A DNA stretch of 64,000 nt from JANXLS01 sp037129555 (lineage in GTDB: Bacteria; Planctomycetota; SZUA-567; H5-PLA8), in contig JBAXUS010000008.1 of assembly GCA_037129555.1 (NCBI GenBank), positions 8,401 through 72,400 of the forward strand, read 5' to 3'. Below, in pieces: positions 7,226 to 15,867 of this stretch (the stretch's first letter is position 1; each line of letters begins with the position of its first letter). The translations under genes and the position numbers were made by a program. The notes beneath the pieces were generated by a model. The model was not told the origin of the DNA. It saw only the letters and a program-made list of their open reading frames with translations, and did no database searches.

Positions 7226-9319
7226 ATGCGAGAAATAATTCGGGAACGCCTCAAAGCGATCGGGGACCGGGTCTCCGAAGCGAACCTGATGGAATTGACG
7301 GAGATGGTCTGGAGCACCGATAAGCAAGCCTCAATTTCGTCATATCATGCGACCTATCGCCACGTGTCGGCGAAGCTTCGCGAATGGAACATCCGCGCTC
7401 GTCCGTTCGAAGCGCCCGCTGACGGAAAGAGCGTCTTCGGCGATTGGAAGATGTCCACGGGCTGGGAGTGTACGTCTGCCCTGTTGGAAGTCATCGACCC
7501 GTTCGAACTGCGCCACAAGATTCTGGCGGAACGCAAAAAACGCACGCAAGCCATCGTTTCGTATTCAGGTTCAACGACCTCTGGCGGCGTCACGGCTGTC
7601 GCCATCCGCATCCGCGATCAAGCTGAATTCGACTCCAAAAAATCGCAGATCAAAGGCAAGCTGGTCTACACGATCATGGAACCGCGCTCGGTCAAAATGA
7701 TCATGTTGCACGCGGGTGCTGTCGGGTTGATTTCGAGCTGGTCACCTGCCGAACGCTACTTGCCCGACGCGACGGCATCGATTGAAAGTTGGAGCAACAA
7801 CGTCGGCTACGGCGGTTTCCACGAAGGCGATGCCGCCTTCCCAGCGATGATGGTCAGTCCTGAAATGGGCGTCGAATTGGACGTACTCTTTGATCGCGGC
7901 GCGGTGCGTTTGCGCATGGTCATCGACGCGAAATTCGAACCCGAAGCAGCATTGCCGGTCACGTGCGGTTACATCGATGCGACGATGCAGGAAGAGATCG
8001 TCGCGGTCTGTTCGACGCAGCGCCAGGGCGCGAACGCGTGCGGTACTGGAGCGGCTGTCGCGCTCGAAGCCATGCGCGCCATTCACGAAGGTGCGACGGC
8101 TGGAGACATTCCGCCGTTGAAGCGCGCGATCCGTGCGTTGTTGACCACGCGTGGCAGCGGCACGATCGGTTTCGCCGCGCGCAATCCCGGCATTCTGCGC
8201 CGCGCCGTCGCCGCGTTGAATCTCGATTCCGTCGGCCGTTATCAGGAACAGGCCAGCGCGTCGCTCAAGCGCTACTTCTGTCCGGATGCCGTGCCGTCAA
8301 TCACGGACACGCTACTCAGCGTTCTGTTGCAGGAACATTTCGGAAGCGCACTGCCGTACGCGCGTATGGATTCAGGCCCCTATGGATTTGTCGATAACGG
8401 TTACAACGATCCGTTGATCGGCGTCCCGACTCCGGCGATTCGCGGGACCGATCGCCTGTCTGGAACGTCGGCGGATTCGGCGGATTTGATTTCGACGAAA
8501 GCGCTGAAAGCGTTCGCGACGATTGCCGGCGCGTACATGCATATCCTCTCGACCTGCACGCAAAAAGAAGCGTGTTGGCTGGCGCACGAAACGGTGCGGC
8601 GCTACGGTACGCGAATCGAAAACGCCGCTGCCGATTGCGCGAGTGTCTTGCATCTCGCCGCATCGGAAGATGCGAAAAAAGCGGCGATGGCGAAGGCGTT
8701 CGACCGCATGGAATACATTAAGGAAATCTCCGAGAAGGCTGTGATGTCGGCGAAGAATTTCATGCTCCGCGACGAACGCGCGTCCGGGCATTTGATTCTG
8801 ATGAAGTACTGCCGCCATTTGCGCCGCTTGGTCGATCTCGAAAAACGCCGCTTGAAGGAACTGGCGGATTGCGACGCGGGCGAACTCGTCCCGGTGAAAG
8901 TCGATGCGGATTTGGCGGGCATTCGTCCCTACAAAAAATTCATCGGCACGCCGACGTACGAAGCCATCCCTGCGGATCAACGCCACGACGACCACGGCCC
9001 GATCCCGAACCCGCGCGAAGACGGCATGCTCCACGCCGCGACGTTCTGGGCGAGTGGACACAACACGTTCGAAGACATCGCGCGTTCGATCACGCATGAA
9101 TTCGAAAAGGAACCGTGCGCGAACTTGTGGCGCCATTTCCGCTTCATGGAAAAGCACGGCATGATGCTGTTGTTGAAGCCGGGCGAAGCCGTGCCGAAGC
9201 CGCCGAAACCCGCGAGCCTCGACAAGGGCCATGCAGACGCGGAAGCGCCTGTTGAAGAAGCTCCGTTCGAAGTCGCGCCGGTCGAGGAAGTAGCGGCAGA
9301 AGAAACCGCCGCTGAGTAA
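7226..9319 (+). CDS. M28-type peptidase-like protein with substituted metal ligands
   Basis: 697 residues, cytoplasmic by sequence (no signal peptide). Residues about 90-185 look like the PA-type insert domain seen in DUF4910/M28 proteins. The segment at 262-275 (CSTQRQGANACGTG) aligns with the M28 metal motif HxDH...GANDNASG, but the His, both Asp and the second Asn are replaced by C, T, A and C. Near residue 415, where a YHxSxD motif is expected, the protein has LSGTSAD. It therefore looks like a peptidase fold without the usual zinc site. About 200 C-terminal residues are helical, and the tail is a low-complexity acidic Glu/Ala/Val repeat. A good Shine-Dalgarno precedes the ATG. Confidence 0.65.
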   Translation: MREIIRERLKAIGDRVSEANLMELTEMVWSTDKQASISSYHATYRHVSAKLREWNIRARPFEAPADGKSVFGDWKMSTGWECTSALLEVIDPFELRHKILAERKKRTQAIVSYSGSTTSGGVTAVAIRIRDQAEFDSKKSQIKGKLVYTIMEPRSVKMIMLHAGAVGLISSWSPAERYLPDATASIESWSNNVGYGGFHEGDAAFPAMMVSPEMGVELDVLFDRGAVRLRMVIDAKFEPEAALPVTCGYIDATMQEEIVAVCSTQRQGANACGTGAAVALEAMRAIHEGATAGDIPPLKRAIRALLTTRGSGTIGFAARNPGILRRAVAALNLDSVGRYQEQASASLKRYFCPDAVPSITDTLLSVLLQEHFGSALPYARMDSGPYGFVDNGYNDPLIGVPTPAIRGTDRLSGTSADSADLISTKALKAFATIAGAYMHILSTCTQKEACWLAHETVRRYGTRIENAAADCASVLHLAASEDAKKAAMAKAFDRMEYIKEISEKAVMSAKNFMLRDERASGHLILMKYCRHLRRLVDLEKRRLKELADCDAGELVPVKVDADLAGIRPYKKFIGTPTYEAIPADQRHDDHGPIPNPREDGMLHAATFWASGHNTFEDIARSITHEFEKEPCANLWRHFRFMEKHGMMLLLKPGEAVPKPPKPASLDKGHADAEAPVEEAPFEVAPVEEVAAEETAAE

Positions 9320-9332
9320 TGAACCCTAACAG

Positions 9333-9431
9333 CCATTTGTCATTAGTTATTAGTCATGTGTCATGTGTCATTTGTTGAGCGCCGCGCGGCACTGCAAAAA
9401 TGACTAATAACTAATGACAAATGACAAATGG
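9333..9431. repeat. inverted-repeat element of the ATGACAAAT family
   Basis: The left arm (9333-9357) and right arm (9400-9423) are perfect inverted repeats of 24 bases built from ATGACTAATAACTAATGA and the unit ATGACAAAT. Extra tandem units (GTCATGTGTCAT and ATGACAAATG) lie inside and beyond the arms. Related sequence occurs near 11380, 45055 and 45910. It lies between two plus-strand genes. Confidence 0.7.
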
Positions 9432-9453
9432 TCTTTTCTTTACGGAAAGCCCA

Positions 9454-10095
9454 ATGCCTTTCTCCCCCGAAAATCCTCACATCTCCGCCGCCTTTATTCT
9501 AAGCGGTGTCTTCAGCCAGTTCGGCGACCCGCTCGATTTCCTAGCACGGTCGTTTGGCATCAACGCGAAAGCCGACCGTCAGCAACTGGCCGAGAGCCTC
9601 GCGGATCGCGGCGGCATGGGCATGCCCCGAGCCGAAGCGCGCGGCTCGGATAAGGCTACGCATTTTCGCATCGAGATCGTCGGGAAGTGCGAAGGCAAAA
9701 TGGTCGCGCAATGCAAGATGTCCTTGCGCGCGCCGCTGATGACGCTCCGCGAAATGGAAGAATGCGCGCTGGCCATGACGATGGGTCATTCGCGCGTCGT
9801 CATGGGTGTGCAAATCACACGCGGAAAACGTCCCGAAACCATCGCCGGCCTCGACCGCGAAAAATCCGAAACATTCCTGCGCCTGTATCCGCAAAACGTT
9901 TTCAACACCGCGTTCTTCAAAGACCACGTCGCCGTGATGAAGAAGGACAAGAAAGTGAAGCTGCTCGAAGTCGAAAACGCGGTGATGGTGGAACTGATCA
10001 AGCCGTGGATGTACTACGACATGCCGATCCCAAAACGCAGCGGGACGATGGCGGAGAATCTGCTGCCGTTTACGAAAACGAATGATGGGGAGTAG
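9454..10095 (+). CDS. hypothetical protein
   Basis: 213 residues from the ATG at 9454. This start is preferred over an upstream in-frame ATG at 9421, because the latter lies inside the repeat element while GGAAAG sits 4-5 bases before 9454. No signal peptide or membrane segment. An opening with ENPHISAAFILSGVFSQFG is followed by an alpha/beta-like body and a C-terminal Lys-rich region. No family recognised. It is followed convergently, 15 bases on, by dinB. Confidence 0.65.
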   Translation: MPFSPENPHISAAFILSGVFSQFGDPLDFLARSFGINAKADRQQLAESLADRGGMGMPRAEARGSDKATHFRIEIVGKCEGKMVAQCKMSLRAPLMTLREMEECALAMTMGHSRVVMGVQITRGKRPETIAGLDREKSETFLRLYPQNVFNTAFFKDHVAVMKKDKKVKLLEVENAVMVELIKPWMYYDMPIPKRSGTMAENLLPFTKTNDGE

Positions 10096-10110
10096 AAAAG
10101 AAGTACGCGA

Positions 10111-11313
10111 TCACTCGCTCGGCGTCCCCGTATTCTCCGACCGCTTCTCCAACAGTCGTCCGAACGTCACCGCGCTGTCGCCAAATTTCCCGCGCAACCG
10201 GTCAATCGCCACAGCCGCGCGTTCTTTTTTCTGATGATCCTCGTCCGAAAAAAGGCTCTTCTCTGCGTTCTCCGCCCGAACCAAATGCGTCGCCGTTACA
10301 CCCAGCAACCGCACGCCGCGTCCGGAAAGTTGTACTCGATCACGCAACATCGTCCGAGCCGCGTGATACAACGGCTCAGACAAATCCGTCGGCTCTTCAA
10401 ACATCAGCGCGCGCGAAATTCGCGTGAAGTCGCCGAACTTTACCTTCAACGTCACGCCGCCACATTTCAAATGCTCCGAACGCAAACGGCTCGCGACTTC
10501 ATCACTGAACGCCAACAACTCGCGCTCCATCGCGTCGAGTGCGAACAGGTCCTTCGCGAACGTATTCTCGCGCCCGAGCGTCTTCGACATCCCGCCGACT
10601 TCGACTTCGCCGACATCAATGCCTTGAGCCAGCGACAGTAATCTCGACGCGCTTTCAAGCCCTATCCGACGCGCCAGCCATTCCGGATCGAGCGCCAAAA
10701 GATCGGAGATTTTCACGATCCCCAATTCAGTCAACCGCTCACCCGTTTTCGTCCCAACACCCCACAACCGCGACACCGGCAGCGGATTCAATATCGCCGC
10801 AGCATGGTCACGCCCCGGAGGAATCACGACGAATCCGTTCGGCTTCCGCAGATCGCTCGCCACTTTCGCCAAGAATTTATTTTCAGCCACACCGACCGAC
10901 GCAACCAATCCAGTCTCCGAAAAAACCTCGTTCTTGATCCGCCGACCGATACTCTCAGCGCTCCCGAAAAGTTTCAGCGAACCGCCGACATCGAGATACG
11001 CTTCATCCAGTGAGACCGTCTGAATCTGATCCGTGTAGCGCTCAAACACCGCGACCACTTCGCGCGATTTCTCAGCATATCGATCCATCCGCGGCACCCG
11101 CCACAACGCGCTGGGACACAACCGCGCCGCCTGAGAACTCGGCATCGCAGAATGCACACCAAACGCCCGCGCTTCGTAACTCGCCGTACACACTACTCCG
11201 CGCGAATCCGGTCGCCCGCCCACAATCAACGGCTTCCCCTTCAACTCCGGAAAGTCCAGAATCTCCACCGCTGCGTAGAACTGATCGAGATCGATATGAA
11301 TGATCGAGGACAC
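10111..11313 (-). CDS. dinB: DNA polymerase IV (Y-family translesion polymerase)
   Basis: 400 residues. It begins IIHIDLDQFYAAVE (first catalytic Asp pair region), then GGRPDSRGVVCTASYEAR, and has the second metal motif SLDEAYLDV near residue 105. A helix-hairpin-helix follows (LWGVGTKTGERLTELGI, about 180-200) and then the little-finger domain. This error-prone polymerase bypasses template lesions. No LexA-type operator was recognised upstream. Length and motif order are normal for the family. Confidence 0.95.
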   Translation of the reverse strand: MSSIIHIDLDQFYAAVEILDFPELKGKPLIVGGRPDSRGVVCTASYEARAFGVHSAMPSSQAARLCPSALWRVPRMDRYAEKSREVVAVFERYTDQIQTVSLDEAYLDVGGSLKLFGSAESIGRRIKNEVFSETGLVASVGVAENKFLAKVASDLRKPNGFVVIPPGRDHAAAILNPLPVSRLWGVGTKTGERLTELGIVKISDLLALDPEWLARRIGLESASRLLSLAQGIDVGEVEVGGMSKTLGRENTFAKDLFALDAMERELLAFSDEVASRLRSEHLKCGGVTLKVKFGDFTRISRALMFEEPTDLSEPLYHAARTMLRDRVQLSGRGVRLLGVTATHLVRAENAEKSLFSDEDHQKKERAAVAIDRLRGKFGDSAVTFGRLLEKRSENTGTPSE

Positions 11314-11379
11314 AAACGTTCCGTTCGTAGGAAATGACGGCGTGAATTAAAGCGCCGTTGCCGTTAAACGACATATGAA

Positions 11380-11404
11380 AAATCACAAATAACTAATGAC
11401 AAAT
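11380..11404. repeat. half-copy of the ATGACAAAT repeat
   Basis: The sequence AACTAATGACAAAT, preceded by AATCACAAAT, matches the right arm of the element at 9400-9431 without a partner arm. It lies upstream of dinB (minus strand) in the 240-base gap before the LysM gene; the rest of that gap shows nothing else clear. Confidence 0.5.
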
Positions 11405-11553
11405 AGTGCTGTTTTAAAAGCGAAGACGAGACGTCAAACAGAATCACATAAAGTCCGAACACCATACTTCCGATACCATTAATAGGGGTGAGTCAAGATA
11501 AATTCAATGCGGTTGCCCTAAATCGCATCGCATTTCTCCGGGGGGAGAACATA

Positions 11554-12246
11554 ATGTTGCAGGGTATGATTCGCGCAGCGATGGCCGCGCTCGTGTTCGC
11601 TATCGCAATTCTCGTTTACATCAATTATTTCCATCGCTCGGATTCGGGGTTGACCGATCATTCCGAATTGGCCACCGCGCCAGAAGTCCCGAAAGTCCCG
11701 TCGAATCCCGACGCGGTTTCAGCCGCACAAAATGCAATCACGAATCAAGACGCGTCGAGCGATGCCGGGACGAAACTCCAACGCGCTGAAATCCTCGACA
11801 ACGGAGGCGAATTGGCCGACGTGGTCGACTTACCGCCAGCGCCCCGCATGCGACCGTCGAACCTGACAGCTCCCGCGCAAGCCGCTGCTCCCAAAGCGAC
11901 CGGAAAGCGAACGCATATCGTCCAACCCGGCGAATCGCTGTGGTCGATCAGTAAGAAATATTTGGGCAACGGTGAATTGAATGCCAAGATCGCTGACTGC
12001 AACGGTCTGACATCAAAGGATCGCATCCGCGCCGGTCAAGTGCTCGTGATTCCCGATGGCTCGCAACCCGCAGTCGCTCAAACACCCGTTCGCCCGGCAC
12101 CGTTAGTCCGTGCGCCCGTTGAAGCCGCACATTCGGCTGAAGACTTGGCCGACGACGACGACGCCCGCCGTGTCACGCGAACATCACGAAACAATGACCA
12201 CGGCTCGCCGTCCATCATGAGCACGACAGTTCCGAACAAGTATTAA
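11554..12246 (+). CDS. membrane-anchored LysM domain protein
   Basis: 230 residues from the ATG at 11554, chosen because GGGGGGAG ends 5 bases before it; a GTG 22 codons upstream is also in frame. Residues about 5-28 are a hydrophobic signal anchor (MAALVFAIAILVYINYF). A Pro/Ala-rich linker follows, then one LysM domain (about 128-180: HIVQPGESLWSISKKYLGN and AGQVLVIPDGS), which binds peptidoglycan. The C-terminus is an acidic then Ser/Thr-rich tail. Probably an envelope protein exposed to the periplasm; the enzymatic role, if any, is unknown. Confidence 0.85.
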   Translation: MLQGMIRAAMAALVFAIAILVYINYFHRSDSGLTDHSELATAPEVPKVPSNPDAVSAAQNAITNQDASSDAGTKLQRAEILDNGGELADVVDLPPAPRMRPSNLTAPAQAAAPKATGKRTHIVQPGESLWSISKKYLGNGELNAKIADCNGLTSKDRIRAGQVLVIPDGSQPAVAQTPVRPAPLVRAPVEAAHSAEDLADDDDARRVTRTSRNNDHGSPSIMSTTVPNKY

Positions 12247-12249
12247 AAA

Positions 12250-12317
12250 GTAGAGCCGAATTTTATTCGGCTTTTTTGTGCCGAGACTAACAGAGCCGAA
12301 TCGAAATTCGGCTCTAC
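12250..12317. repeat. GTAGAGCCGAA palindromic element, copy A
   Basis: 68 bp bounded by GTAGAGCCGAA and TTCGGCTCTAC. It contains two hairpins: GAGCCGAAT/ATTCGGCT followed by TTTTTT, and GAGCCGAAT/AATTCGGCTC. It lies between convergent genes and could terminate transcription in both directions. Confidence 0.8.
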
Positions 12318-12331
12318 ATTTTTAACAGCTG

Positions 12332-13012
12332 TCATTTCGGTTTTGAGTTCATTGCGCCGTACAATCCCTTCTTGCGAATATACGCCTCGACATCGCTGCG
12401 CAAATACCCGGGAAGTTTTTGATCCGACGCAAGCAGCTCTCGGATTAGAGTCGAACTGATGTCCACCCGCTGAACTTTCGCGACGCCTGCCTTCAATTTC
12501 TTGACTGCGCGCTCGCCCAATTCACTCCCCAACCGCTTCCACAACGACAACAAAATCTGCGCCTCACGCCGTTCAGCAATGGCGAAATTAATCAGCGACA
12601 ACAGTTCCTTGATCTCATACCATTGCGGCAAATCGGCAAGACTATCCGAGCCAATCAGGAAAAATATCTCCGCATCCGGGCCATACGCGGCGCGAACCTG
12701 CCGTGCGGTTTCGACCGTGTAGCTCACACCGCCGCGCGTGATTTCGAAATCGCTGACTTCCAATCCGCGCATGTTGTGAACGGCGAGCCGACACATTTCA
12801 AGCCGGTCTTCAGCGGACGCATGCGCCCCACCCGCGCGTTTATGCGGAGCCATCGCGGCGGGAAGCAGGATCACTTTTTCGAGTTTTAATTCGGCCATGA
12901 TCTGCTGGGCGATCGACAGATGCCCAACATGAATCGGATCGAACGACCCGCCGAAAAGGCCGAAGCGTTTGAGCGGCCCGAAGGGCAGGGCGGGGGTGGG
13001 ATCAATGCTCAT
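12332..13012 (-). CDS. nadD: nicotinate-nucleotide adenylyltransferase
   Basis: 226 residues from the ATG at 13012. The frame is open 22 codons further, but that extension is encoded by the hairpin repeat before the gene. The nucleotidyltransferase motif GLFGGSFDPIHVGHL, the SDFEITRGGVSYTVET segment, the LIGSDSLADLPQW region and the C-terminal ISSTLIRELL are all present. It converts nicotinate mononucleotide and ATP to deamido-NAD in NAD biosynthesis. rsfS and obgE, frequent nadD neighbours, are absent. Confidence 0.95.
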   Translation of the reverse strand: MSIDPTPALPFGPLKRFGLFGGSFDPIHVGHLSIAQQIMAELKLEKVILLPAAMAPHKRAGGAHASAEDRLEMCRLAVHNMRGLEVSDFEITRGGVSYTVETARQVRAAYGPDAEIFFLIGSDSLADLPQWYEIKELLSLINFAIAERREAQILLSLWKRLGSELGERAVKKLKAGVAKVQRVDISSTLIRELLASDQKLPGYLRSDVEAYIRKKGLYGAMNSKPK

Positions 13013-13049
13013 GAGTGTACTACCTATCCGACACTTCAACATTGAGGGT

Positions 13050-13085
13050 GGGTGCCACGGAGCAGAGTACTGCTCCATGGCACCC
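13050..13085. repeat. 36-base hairpin between nadD and ppnP
   Basis: GGGTGCCACGGAGCAG pairs with CTGCTCCATGGCACCC around an AGTA loop: 16 pairs with a single mismatch. There is no T-run in the minus direction used by both flanking genes, so it looks more like a dispersed palindrome than a terminator. Confidence 0.6.
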
Positions 13086-13092
13086 TTTGAAT

Positions 13093-13419
13093 TTACGCCA
13101 GGAACGAACAGACATATTCACCGATGCCGCTGTCCACAGCGATTTCAAAATACGATTTTCCCGGAACGTTGAACTCGGTGCCGGCTTCGTACGTTGTCCA
13201 TTCAGTCGCGCCCGCCAATTTCACGCGGCAAGCTCCGCCGACAATCTGCATCAATTCCGGCGCGCCTGTGTCGAATTTGTACGTGCCCTTGTTGATCAGG
13301 CCGATTGTTTTCTTCGTACCATCAGCGAACAAAATCGTGTGGCTGATCACGCCGCCGTCGAAGTACACGTTCGCTTTGCACACCACGCTGACGTTATCAA
13401 ATTGCTTGGGACTGCTCAT
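13093..13419 (-). CDS. ppnP: pyrimidine/purine nucleoside phosphorylase
   Basis: 108 residues, a single small cupin-type barrel (DUF1255, YaiE family). Motifs include ANVYFDGGVISHTILFADG, KTIGLINKGTYKFDT and AGTEFNVPGKSYFEI, matching the family along its whole length. PpnP cleaves nucleosides with phosphate to a base and ribose-1-phosphate in nucleoside salvage. It has its own ribosome binding site (GGAGAA) and is flanked by palindromic elements on both sides, so it is probably monocistronic. Confidence 0.9.
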   Translation of the reverse strand: MSSPKQFDNVSVVCKANVYFDGGVISHTILFADGTKKTIGLINKGTYKFDTGAPELMQIVGGACRVKLAGATEWTTYEAGTEFNVPGKSYFEIAVDSGIGEYVCSFLA

Positions 13420-13450
13420 GGCTTCTCCTGACGTTTTAGTTTAAGTATCA

Positions 13451-13517
13451 GTAGAGCCGAATTCCGATTCGGCTTTTGTATTGGGATGCACTGAGCCGAA
13501 ACGGAATTCGGCTCTAC
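13451..13517. repeat. GTAGAGCCGAA palindromic element, copy B
   Basis: 67 bp with the same borders and two-hairpin layout as copy A: GAGCCGAATTC/GATTCGGCTTTT, then GAGCCGAA/TTCGGCTCTAC. It separates two minus-strand genes and could terminate the upstream one. Confidence 0.8.
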
Positions 13518-13520
13518 ATC

Positions 13521-14051
13521 TTACGCTTCCGCTTTTTTCGCGATGCGGACGAGCCATTCATTTGCGATGGCGGATTGTAAGTTCTGCGATTCGGAAATCG
13601 CGTCTTCGGTGAACGTGTGCTCTTCGTCTTCACCGATGTATTCGTCGCGGTCGTTGATCATCACGCCACCGGGCTTCATGCAGCGGTAGGTCAACGGGCC
13701 ATTGTCGTCGGGGCTGAATTTTTCAACGGAAACGACTTCGACCTTCTCAGCCTTCTTAAATTTAAAACTGCTGTTGAGGATGCCGACTTTCTGCAAATTC
13801 GCCAGCCCCTGTTTGAACGGAGCCTGCTCAAATTTGACGTATTCTTCAGCGCCTTCCAAAGGCCAGGACGAGTAGTCCACATGGATTTCGTTCGAATCGA
13901 TAAATTCGACCAGCGCCGCAACTTTTGCCGTCACGACTTTGACTTGAATCGGCTCCAATTCCTCCACGCGATAATCCTTCAGCCACTTCGACTCCAGCGT
14001 TTTGAGCTCGGTGTGTGCGTCGTTCTTGTCTGTTTTCTTCTTCTTGGCCAT
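13521..14051 (-). CDS. hypothetical protein
   Basis: 176 residues with a strongly basic start (MAKKKKTDKND), then a mixed alpha/beta body of acidic composition. Notable pieces are KWLKDYRVEELEPIQVKVVT and NDRDEYIGEDEEHTFTED. No signal peptide, membrane helix or recognised domain. An AGGA site precedes the ATG. It is divergent from der and followed by repeat copy B. Composition and unbroken length support a real cytosolic protein. Confidence 0.6.
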   Translation of the reverse strand: MAKKKKTDKNDAHTELKTLESKWLKDYRVEELEPIQVKVVTAKVAALVEFIDSNEIHVDYSSWPLEGAEEYVKFEQAPFKQGLANLQKVGILNSSFKFKKAEKVEVVSVEKFSPDDNGPLTYRCMKPGGVMINDRDEYIGEDEEHTFTEDAISESQNLQSAIANEWLVRIAKKAEA

Positions 14052-14112
14052 TGCTGCATCCTGCTTTATAAAAGATTGAAACGTGAGCGTGGGATCTCAC
14101 CAAATAAAAGAG

Positions 14113-14132
14113 CCGGAAGCCCCCGCCTCCGG
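14113..14132. other. hairpin in the divergent region before der
   Basis: CCGGAAGC and GCCTCCGG pair around CCCC with one internal mismatch, flanked by AAAGAG and CTCTCTT. It lies upstream of both divergent genes, so it cannot terminate either. The function is unknown. Confidence 0.35.
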
Positions 14133-14256
14133 TCACTCTCTTATACGCGATCCAGACGCTTTTTCCAGTCGTCAATAGTGAAAACACAGATCGCATTCGC
14201 AACGCGTTTGAATGTTCCACGTGACACGAGCACACTTCTCGATTACACTGACTCAA

Positions 14257-15684
14257 ATGGGAACTACTAAAATTGCACCGCGCTCTGTGCCAATCCGGCA
14301 TAAGACGAAAAAATTACCGTCCTCGCCGATTTCCGCAGCACACCGCGAAAACACTCCGGGCCTCGTCCAGACGAACTATCCGACCGTGGCACTCGTCGGT
14401 CGTCCGAACGTGGGCAAATCCAGCATCTTCAACGCGCTGTTGAAGCGAGAGATTTCGATCACCGACGCTCGCGCCGGGACCACACGCGACCGCGTGCTTC
14501 ATCCGATTGAATTGTGCGGCAAGCCGTGCGATTTGATGGACACCGGCGGCATCGGCATCGTGGACGCCGCCATGCTCTCGGCGGAAATCGATTCGCAGAT
14601 TCAGAAAGCAATTCACGCCGCGACGATTCTCGTTCACGTCGTGGATGCGCAGGATGGATTGACTCCACTGGACCGCGAAGTCTCGGCGCGCTTGAGGAAA
14701 CTCAATCGCCCGATGCTGATCGCGGCGAATAAAATCGAAGGCAAGGAAGCGAAGTTGCTCGTCTCGGAATTCGGCGAACTGGGCATTCAGCCCATCATCC
14801 CGGTTTCGGCGCTGCATCGTCAGGGACTCGACGATCTCGAAGAAGCCATCGCAGCCGTCATGCCGTTGTGCGACGAGCGCGGCGATCAATGGGAAGACAT
14901 GCCGCGCATCGCGGTCGTTGGTCGGCGCAATGTTGGGAAGAGCAGTTTCTGCAACGCGCTCGCGAAAGAAGAACGTACGATTGTCTCCTCGATTCCTGGC
15001 ACTACGCGCGATTCCGTTGACGTGCTGCTCGAAAAAGACAGCCAGCAATTTGTACTCGTGGACACCGCTGGAATGCGGCGTATGAAAGAGCCTGAAGGCC
15101 CCGTCGAATTCTTTTCGCAAGTCCGTACCGAACGCGCGTTGAGCCGCTGCGATGTGGTGATTTTGATGATCGCGTCGAAAGAAGGCATCAGCACCACGGA
15201 TCGAAAATTGTGCGATCAAATCACCGACGAATGCAAACCGGTGTTGATCGTGGTCAACAAGTGGGACGAAAGCAAAGGCGTTGAGACGGGAACGTATTTG
15301 AAGTACATCGAAGAGCGCTTGCCCGCGCTGCGCAATTCCCCGGTCGCGTTCACGTCCGCGATCACAGGTGCTCGCTGCTGGCAGGCGATTGATGTCGCGC
15401 TGGATTTGTATCGCCAGAGCAGCATGTTGGTTCCGACGCCGATCTTGAACAAGGCGATTGAACGCGCTGAATTTGAACACGAACCGCCGGCGAATAAAGG
15501 TTTCAAGCCGCGCTTGTTGTACGGCGTTCAAGTCGCGGTGCGCCCGCCGACTGTCGTGATCAACTGCCGTCATCCCGACAAGATCGATAAAAAGTACAAC
15601 CGGTATTTGCAGAACCGACTGCGCGAAATTCTCGGCATCGATGAAATCCCGATCAAGATTTTCTTGCGCGAAGCCCCGCGTTAA
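14257..15684 (+). CDS. der: ribosome biogenesis GTPase Der (EngA)
   Basis: 475 residues from the ATG at 14257; an in-frame ATG 15 codons upstream lacks a ribosome site. Two tandem GTPase domains: the first with GRPNVGKSS, DTGG and ANKIEG (about 45-205), the second with GRRNVGKSS, DTAG and NKWD (about 225-395). The C-terminal KH-like domain ends with the usual NRLREILGIDEIPIKI. Der assists 50S subunit assembly. The N-terminal 35 residues are a basic, poorly conserved extension. The second P-loop has GRRNVGKS, a minor variant. Monocistronic by context. Confidence 0.95.
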   Translation: MGTTKIAPRSVPIRHKTKKLPSSPISAAHRENTPGLVQTNYPTVALVGRPNVGKSSIFNALLKREISITDARAGTTRDRVLHPIELCGKPCDLMDTGGIGIVDAAMLSAEIDSQIQKAIHAATILVHVVDAQDGLTPLDREVSARLRKLNRPMLIAANKIEGKEAKLLVSEFGELGIQPIIPVSALHRQGLDDLEEAIAAVMPLCDERGDQWEDMPRIAVVGRRNVGKSSFCNALAKEERTIVSSIPGTTRDSVDVLLEKDSQQFVLVDTAGMRRMKEPEGPVEFFSQVRTERALSRCDVVILMIASKEGISTTDRKLCDQITDECKPVLIVVNKWDESKGVETGTYLKYIEERLPALRNSPVAFTSAITGARCWQAIDVALDLYRQSSMLVPTPILNKAIERAEFEHEPPANKGFKPRLLYGVQVAVRPPTVVINCRHPDKIDKKYNRYLQNRLREILGIDEIPIKIFLREAPR

Positions 15685-15695
15685 AGTTGACATTT

Positions 15696-15750
15696 CCCTC
15701 TCCCTGCGGGGAGAGGGCCGACACAGGTACTCCTGTGCGGGGTGAGGGGG
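15696..15750. repeat. CCCTCTCCC dispersed repeat, copy 1
   Basis: The hairpin CCCTCTCCC-TGCG-GGGAGAGGG is followed by GCCGACACAGG, a second small stem and GGGGTGAGGGGG. A copy in the opposite orientation lies at 27271-27331. Similar sequences are widespread intergenic repeats in Gram-negative genomes. Confidence 0.7.
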
Positions 15751-15811
15751 AAAACGTTGATTAATCCCAGCACTCCACTTTCAAAAGAACTCACTCATAA
15801 AATTGCCAAAC

Positions 15812-15841
15812 AAAAAAGGGACCGCTAAGCGGTCCCTTTTT
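15812..15841. terminator. bidirectional Rho-independent terminator
   Basis: GGGACCGC-TAA-GCGGTCCC forms a perfect 8-bp stem flanked by AAAAAA on the left and TTTTT on the right. It therefore works for der on the plus strand and for the OmpA-like gene on the minus strand. Confidence 0.9.
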
Positions 15842-15867
15842 CACAACATAGGATTGTTGAGACTCGT

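Noticed and set aside
14314..15693. 459-codon minus-strand frame across der
   Set aside because: Antisense of a complete, well-conserved Der protein; no domain of its own.
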